A program made the position numbers and the translations under genes. DNA of 64,000 bases from Paraburkholderia ferrariae NBRC 106233 (lineage in GTDB: Bacteria; Pseudomonadota; Gammaproteobacteria; Burkholderiales; Burkholderiaceae), in the NCBI RefSeq assembly GCF_000685035.1, contig NZ_BAYB01000004.1, forward strand, positions 248,001 to 312,000, written 5' to 3'. The stretch's first letter is position 1. The number at the start of each line of letters is the position of its first letter. Positions 59,810 to 64,000 of the stretch are shown here, piece by piece. Under the pieces are notes generated by a model. It worked only from the letters and a program-made list of their open reading frames with translations. It had not been told where the DNA came from and did not search any database.

Positions 59810-60105
59810 ATGAAGCGATTCGTTGAACGCGAAGACCGTAAGCGGGCTGTCCTGCTGCCCGAGTATCTCGAAGACTATGTCTCCGCGGACAATCCGGTGC
59901 GCGTAGTCGACGTCTTTGTCGACGAGCTTGATCTCCATCATCTCGGCTTCGACGGAACCGCGCCCGCAGCAACGGGGCGGCCCTCGTATCATCCATCTGT
60001 ATTGCTCAATATTTATATCGACGGCTATCCGAATCGGATTCAGTCCAGTCGGCGTCTGGAGCATGAGACTCAACGCAATATTGAACTTATGTGGCTACCG
60101 GGTAT
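59810..60105 (+). pseudogene. IS1182-type transposase N-terminal fragment
   Basis: The frame has the IS1182 start (MKRFVEREDRKRAVLLPEYL, VDVFVDELDL, GRPSYHPSVL, NRIQSSRRLE) and breaks off after ELMWLPG near 60105, where sequence belonging to the recombinase element begins. The catalytic part is missing. Confidence 0.7.
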
Positions 60106-60158
60106 TAAGATAAGTATTCCTATCTCAATAGACACATCTTTACACTAAACTTCAGATC

Positions 60159-61820
60159 ATGAAAATAGGTCAGTCCAAGGCCCCCGGGCACGGCCACACA
60201 CCCGATTCGCCAACGTTTCCCAATGCTGACCGGCTGGCGGCGCTGCGCGGCTGGTATGCGGACCTGTCTTCCACGGCCGCAGTGAACCGTTACCTGCCGC
60301 AGGGCAAGGCGTCGGGCCAGTCGGCTCGCGGCGTCATCGGCCTGATCCGCCTGCAACTGATCGCGTTCGCGCATCATCGCCAGCGCACCGATCTCGCTGA
60401 TCTCCTCCTGCACTCCATCAACGAACGGCTTGAGCGGGCCGGTGCGGTCGCACACGCGCTCAAGATACTCGCCGCTTTGCCTGCGCCGCAGCCGCAGATC
60501 GTCGACGACATCGAACTGTGGCTGAAACCTCGCGCCGTACGCGTGCTACGTGCGGCCGGTATCACCACGCTTGCGGACCTGACTGTGCGGGTACCACGCC
60601 GGCGTCGATGGTGGAGCGCAATTCCCGGTCTAGGCCGGACCAGTGCACAACAGATCGAGATGTTCTTCGAGGCCCATCCCCGATTGACGGATCGGGCCCG
60701 TGCACTGATCGTGACGGCCTCGCCAGACTTGGTCGTGCAGTGGGAACGGCTGCGGCTACCGCATGAGGTTGATGGTTCGCACGGTAGCTTCCGCGCGCCC
60801 CGGCAGGCCTGCACGCTGGACGCATCGAACGACTTTCAGGCAGTGCAGGCGTGGCTCGCGCTGCACGAGGTGCCCACGACCCAGCGCGCCTATCGCAAGG
60901 AGGCGGAGCGGCTGATCCTGTGGGCGATCGTGCAGCGTGGACGGGCGCTATCGTCACTCACCACGGAAGACGCGATCGCGTACTGGGCTTTCCTGCGCCG
61001 GCCGACGCCGCGCGAGCGCTGGGTCGGACCGCCACGGCCACGCACGGCACCTGACTGGCGGCCGTTCGCCGGTAACCTGTCGGCGCGCTCGGTCGCCTAC
61101 GCTCTGTCGGTGCTGGGCGCGCTTTTTCGCTGGCTGATCGAGCAGCGCTACGTGCTGGCCAACCCGTTTGCCGGCCATCAAAGTGCGGGGCCGCACGCGC
61201 GTTGCGCCGCTCGACACATCGCGCGGATTCAGGGAAGGCGAATGGCTGCTCGTTCGCACGATTGCAGACGGCCTTGAATGGTCATATGGCTGGGAAGCGC
61301 CCGCTGCTCAGCGGATGCGCTTCGCGCTGGACTTCCCGTATGCGACCGGATTGCGAGCGAATTCGTGGGAGCGACGCTTGGCGACATCCGCACCGACGAA
61401 CACGACGATCACTGGCTGCATCTGGTCGGCAAGGGAAGCAAGCCCGGCAAGGTGGCATTGCCACCACTGGCACGCACAGCGCTCGACCAGTACCTCGTCC
61501 AGCGTCGCCTTCCGGTGACGCCGGCGCGCTGGGACCCAAGGACACCGTTGCTCGCGAGCCTCGATGTGATGAGGCGCTTCTTTGACGAGGTCGCTGATGT
61601 CATTGCGGCCGACCATCCCGCAGTTGCCGAAAAGCTGCGACGCGCCGGCCCGCACTGGATGAGGCACGCCCAAGCCACTCATGCGCTGGCCCGCGGAGCG
61701 GAACTGACGACGGTTCGGGATAACCTGCGCCACGCCTCGATCGCGACCACCTCGATTTACCCGCAAAGTGACGAGGGCAAGCGTGCGCGCCAGATGACTG
61801 AAGCCTTCGCCGCAAGATAG
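60159..61820 (+). pseudogene. tyrosine recombinase (DUF3701 type) with two frameshifts
   Basis: From ATG 60159 the DUF3701-like N-terminal repeat region and the core-binding domain (FQAVQAWLALHEVPTTQRAY) are intact. Near 61180 the frame shifts (PFAG then IKVRGRTRVAPLDTSRG in another frame), and near 61360 a four-base loss shifts it again before SEFVGATLGDIRTDEH. The catalytic end HWMRHAQATHALARGAEL, DNLRHASIATTSIY is in the third frame. The recombinase is probably inactive. It bounds the accessory segment on the right, as the fragment at 47342 does on the left. Confidence 0.75.
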
Positions 61821-61999
61821 TCAGAAGGCCGAGCCAGACGGGCGTCACCTGCTTAACATGCATTATTTCCATTTTCTGAAGCGACCCCAATCATGCGTTT
61901 GCCGCACGATAGTCCAACGCCCCGGGGCGACATGTTTCAGTATTTAGTCCCACACCCTACCGCGCTTCCCACGTAGGAGCTGCTAGCGCGAGACATTCC

Positions 62000-63559
62000 T
62001 CACGCATTGCCCGAAAGGCGCTTATAGTCCGACAATCTGAATAGGGCAACGGTCGCCTTCAGATCACGCCCCTGTTCCTCCAGTGACTGCGCGGCGGCCG
62101 CCGCTTCTTCGACGAGCGCGGCGTTCTGCTGGGTCACTTCGTCCATCTGCGTGACCGCCAGCGCCACCTGCTCAATACCGGTTTGTTGTTCCGCTGAAGC
62201 GGCGGATATCTCGCCCATAATATCTGTCACGCGCCGCACGCTCGTGTCGATCTCATTCATCCGTTGGCCGGCCTCCCCAACCAGCAAACCTCCGGCACGT
62301 ACACGTTCTGCGGACGTTTCAATCAAATCCCTGATTTCCTTTGCCGCAGACGACGAGCGTTGTGCAAGCGTGCGCACTTCCCCCGCGACCACGGCAAATC
62401 CGCGACCCTGTTCTCCGGCCCGGGCAGCTTCAACCGCTGCATTGAGCGCGAGGATGTTGGTCTGGAATGCAATCCCTTCGATGATCGCGATGATGTCCCC
62501 AATCCTTTCCGAACGCTGACTGATTTCGGCCATCGTGGCGACAACGCGGCTTACGACTTCGTTGCCCCGCTCGGCCGTGCAGGCAGCGGTCACCGCAAGC
62601 ATACCAGCCTGCCGCGCATTGTCAGTGTTCTGCCTCACCGTGCCAGTCAACTGTTCCATGCTGGCCGCCGTCTCTTCGAGCGACGCGGCCTGTTGCTCCG
62701 TCCGCTGCGACAGGTTGAGATTGCCGGATGCAATCTGGCTCGATGCCGTACCGATACTTTCGGCGCCGGTGCGAATGCGCTGAACGATGCACGCCAATGA
62801 GCGGCTCATCGCGAGGATGGATTCCATCAGTTCGCCAAATTCGTCGACTCGGGTTACCGTCAGATCCGCACTCAGATCACCTTGCGCGATTTTCGCCGCG
62901 AGGTGATTGACTTCGAGCAAAGGCTTGCGGATTGACCGGATCAGTGCAGCAGCACCGGTCAGTACGCTCAGCGCGAGGACCACAATCAGTATCGCGGTCG
63001 TCGCAACAATGATGTATCGCTGACGTTCGAAATCTGCCTGGGCCGTCGCCAGTTGCTGCTCCTGCAGTTCAACGAACGTCCTGATCGCCTTACCGTAGGC
63101 AGTCTGAACCGGCATGTATTCCTCGTTCAACATGGCAAGCGCCGCAGGCTTCCGGGCCTCATTGGATCGCATTGCCACGATCCTGTCGCGGGTCGCCAGG
63201 ACCTGATTGCGCAACCCTGCAATAGCATCGAGCTGCTTCCGGTCAGCGGGGGTGTGCGCCAGGACGGCTATCGTCTTCTGCACCACTGCGATCTGGGAAA
63301 TCGTCGCGGCATTATCCTTGCTGAAGAAATCCGATAAAGCGGGATCGGCGCTAATAATCATCGCCTGCGTGCGCAATGCCGCGATATCCGCGAGTTTCGA
63401 CCAGGCGTAGGCAGCAGTCACTTTTCCAGACAGCATCTTCAGCGAGGTGTCCCGTTGCGCCTCCATGCTCGCGAACCGCCACATCGACAAGCCAACGATG
63501 CCGAAAATCAGCACAAGCAGCAACGCAGTTGAAATCCAGAGTTTGGTGGCGAGTTTCAT
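62000..63559 (-). CDS. methyl-accepting chemotaxis protein 2
   Basis: 519 residues. Membrane helix 1 about 8-28, 4HB-type periplasmic bundle about 30-185, helix 2 about 190-212, HAMP, then the signalling hairpin [20 protein letters not shown] and [20 protein letters not shown]. Overall layout as in the receptor at 42804; sensor part differs. Ends in a Leu/Arg-rich tail without a CheR-tethering pentapeptide. Confidence 0.9.
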   Translation of the reverse strand: MKLATKLWISTALLLVLIFGIVGLSMWRFASMEAQRDTSLKMLSGKVTAAYAWSKLADIAALRTQAMIISADPALSDFFSKDNAATISQIAVVQKTIAVLAHTPADRKQLDAIAGLRNQVLATRDRIVAMRSNEARKPAALAMLNEEYMPVQTAYGKAIRTFVELQEQQLATAQADFERQRYIIVATTAILIVVLALSVLTGAAALIRSIRKPLLEVNHLAAKIAQGDLSADLTVTRVDEFGELMESILAMSRSLACIVQRIRTGAESIGTASSQIASGNLNLSQRTEQQAASLEETAASMEQLTGTVRQNTDNARQAGMLAVTAACTAERGNEVVSRVVATMAEISQRSERIGDIIAIIEGIAFQTNILALNAAVEAARAGEQGRGFAVVAGEVRTLAQRSSSAAKEIRDLIETSAERVRAGGLLVGEAGQRMNEIDTSVRRVTDIMGEISAASAEQQTGIEQVALAVTQMDEVTQQNAALVEEAAAAAQSLEEQGRDLKATVALFRLSDYKRLSGNA

Positions 63560-63622
63560 GCAACCTTGATCTATGAGTTATCGCGATAGGGGCAACAGGG
63601 TTTCAGCAAGGTCCGCCTTTTG

Positions 63623-64000
63623 TCATGCCGGCTCCATGCCGTGACGAAGCTTGGTGGGGGCGGTCGCAGGGGAGGCCAGAAATGAGAGCAATGCCCTCGA
63701 GGCATCTCTTTGTCGGGATGCCGTGCATATGGCGGCCGCAAAGGTAGTGATGATTTGCACTTCCGGGGGCAAAGAACCGACGACATCGATGCCCGGCAGG
63801 TGCATCAACTCGCTCAATTGCTGGAAGCCGAGCTCGACATCCCCGCGCGCGACGAGCGCGCCGACCGGAATACCTGGAGGCGCCTGCACGATGTGCGGCG
63901 CAATGGTCTTGGCGATGCCCCAGTGTTCGAACAGGCGACTCAGGTGTGAACCGCTCGGACCCGTCGAATACCCGATACTACGCGCGGCCAGAATGGCGTC
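63623..64000 (-). CDS. periplasmic substrate-binding protein (ModA-like), 3' part
   Basis: The frame enters from the window edge and reads AARSIGYSTGPSGSHLSRLF, VGALVARGDVELGFQQLSEL, and LLSFLASPATAP to the stop. This is the second lobe of molybdate-type binding proteins, many of which in this group bind other ligands. The 5' end lies outside the window. Confidence 0.75.
   Translation of the reverse strand, partial: DAILAARSIGYSTGPSGSHLSRLFEHWGIAKTIAPHIVQAPPGIPVGALVARGDVELGFQQLSELMHLPGIDVVGSLPPEVQIITTFAAAICTASRQRDASRALLSFLASPATAPTKLRHGMEPA

Overview
The window looks like part of a chromosome or megaplasmid of a Burkholderiaceae bacterium, most likely Paraburkholderia or Caballeronia. The evidence is high GC content, several families typical of that group (DUF4148, DUF3579 and DUF3047 proteins, a Gram-negative porin, CheB-CheR hybrid kinase) and betaproteobacterial gene arrangements. 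No rRNA, tRNA, CRISPR array or replication origin was found.

Layout. 0-5.4 kb: a metal/stress cluster (small membrane proteins, a PCYCGC-type cysteine protein, a PII-like protein with a shortened T-loop, a CueR-type regulator with its operator) and a divergent BigR-type sulfide/persulfide locus whose persulfide dioxygenase gene carries an in-frame stop. 5.4-10 kb: sparse region of small genes and long non-coding stretches. 10-31 kb: cytochrome b561, PepSY protein, two QseBC/PmrAB-like two-component systems, phoU, an MFS transporter, an RND efflux operon, a DedA-PAP2-LssY fusion, a second PII-like copy, pstS with a PhoB box. 31-36 kb: an HtrA-like protein that has lost its catalytic His, a Pal-like lipoprotein, an orphan Rieske protein and small secreted proteins. 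37-47 kb: a NitT/TauT-type ABC importer, an orphan TctD-like regulator next to a porin, a chemoreceptor overlapped by a DUF3579 gene, and a DUF3047 protein. 47-62 kb: a decaying accessory segment bounded by two broken tyrosine recombinases, with frameshifted cytochromes, a cytochrome/truncated-globin chimera, a methyltransferase and an intact CheB-CheR-PAS-kinase-receiver hybrid. 62-64 kb: a second chemoreceptor and the 3' part of a periplasmic binding protein.

The most notable signal is regulatory. A direct repeat of the PmrA/QseB type (TTAAG-N6-TTAAG) recurs in the first 31 kb. At its best copies (about 6.74, 9.42, 14.1, 22.2, 27.97 and 31.2 kb) it sits exactly 10 bases upstream of a -10-like hexamer. 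It faces the RND efflux operon, the HtrA-like lipoprotein, a DUF4148 gene and three stretches with no convincing gene; each of those three ends in an intrinsic terminator. The two regulators encoded at 11.3 and 22.3 kb are obvious candidates to bind it, so the region may be one envelope-stress regulon with associated small RNAs.

A second theme is duplication followed by decay. The PCYCGC/PII pair has a second copy with the first gene ruined; the chemoreceptor/DUF3579 pair has an inverted, ruined copy near 36.5 kb; three paralogous 100-residue exported proteins and two paralogous 60-residue membrane proteins are scattered through the window.
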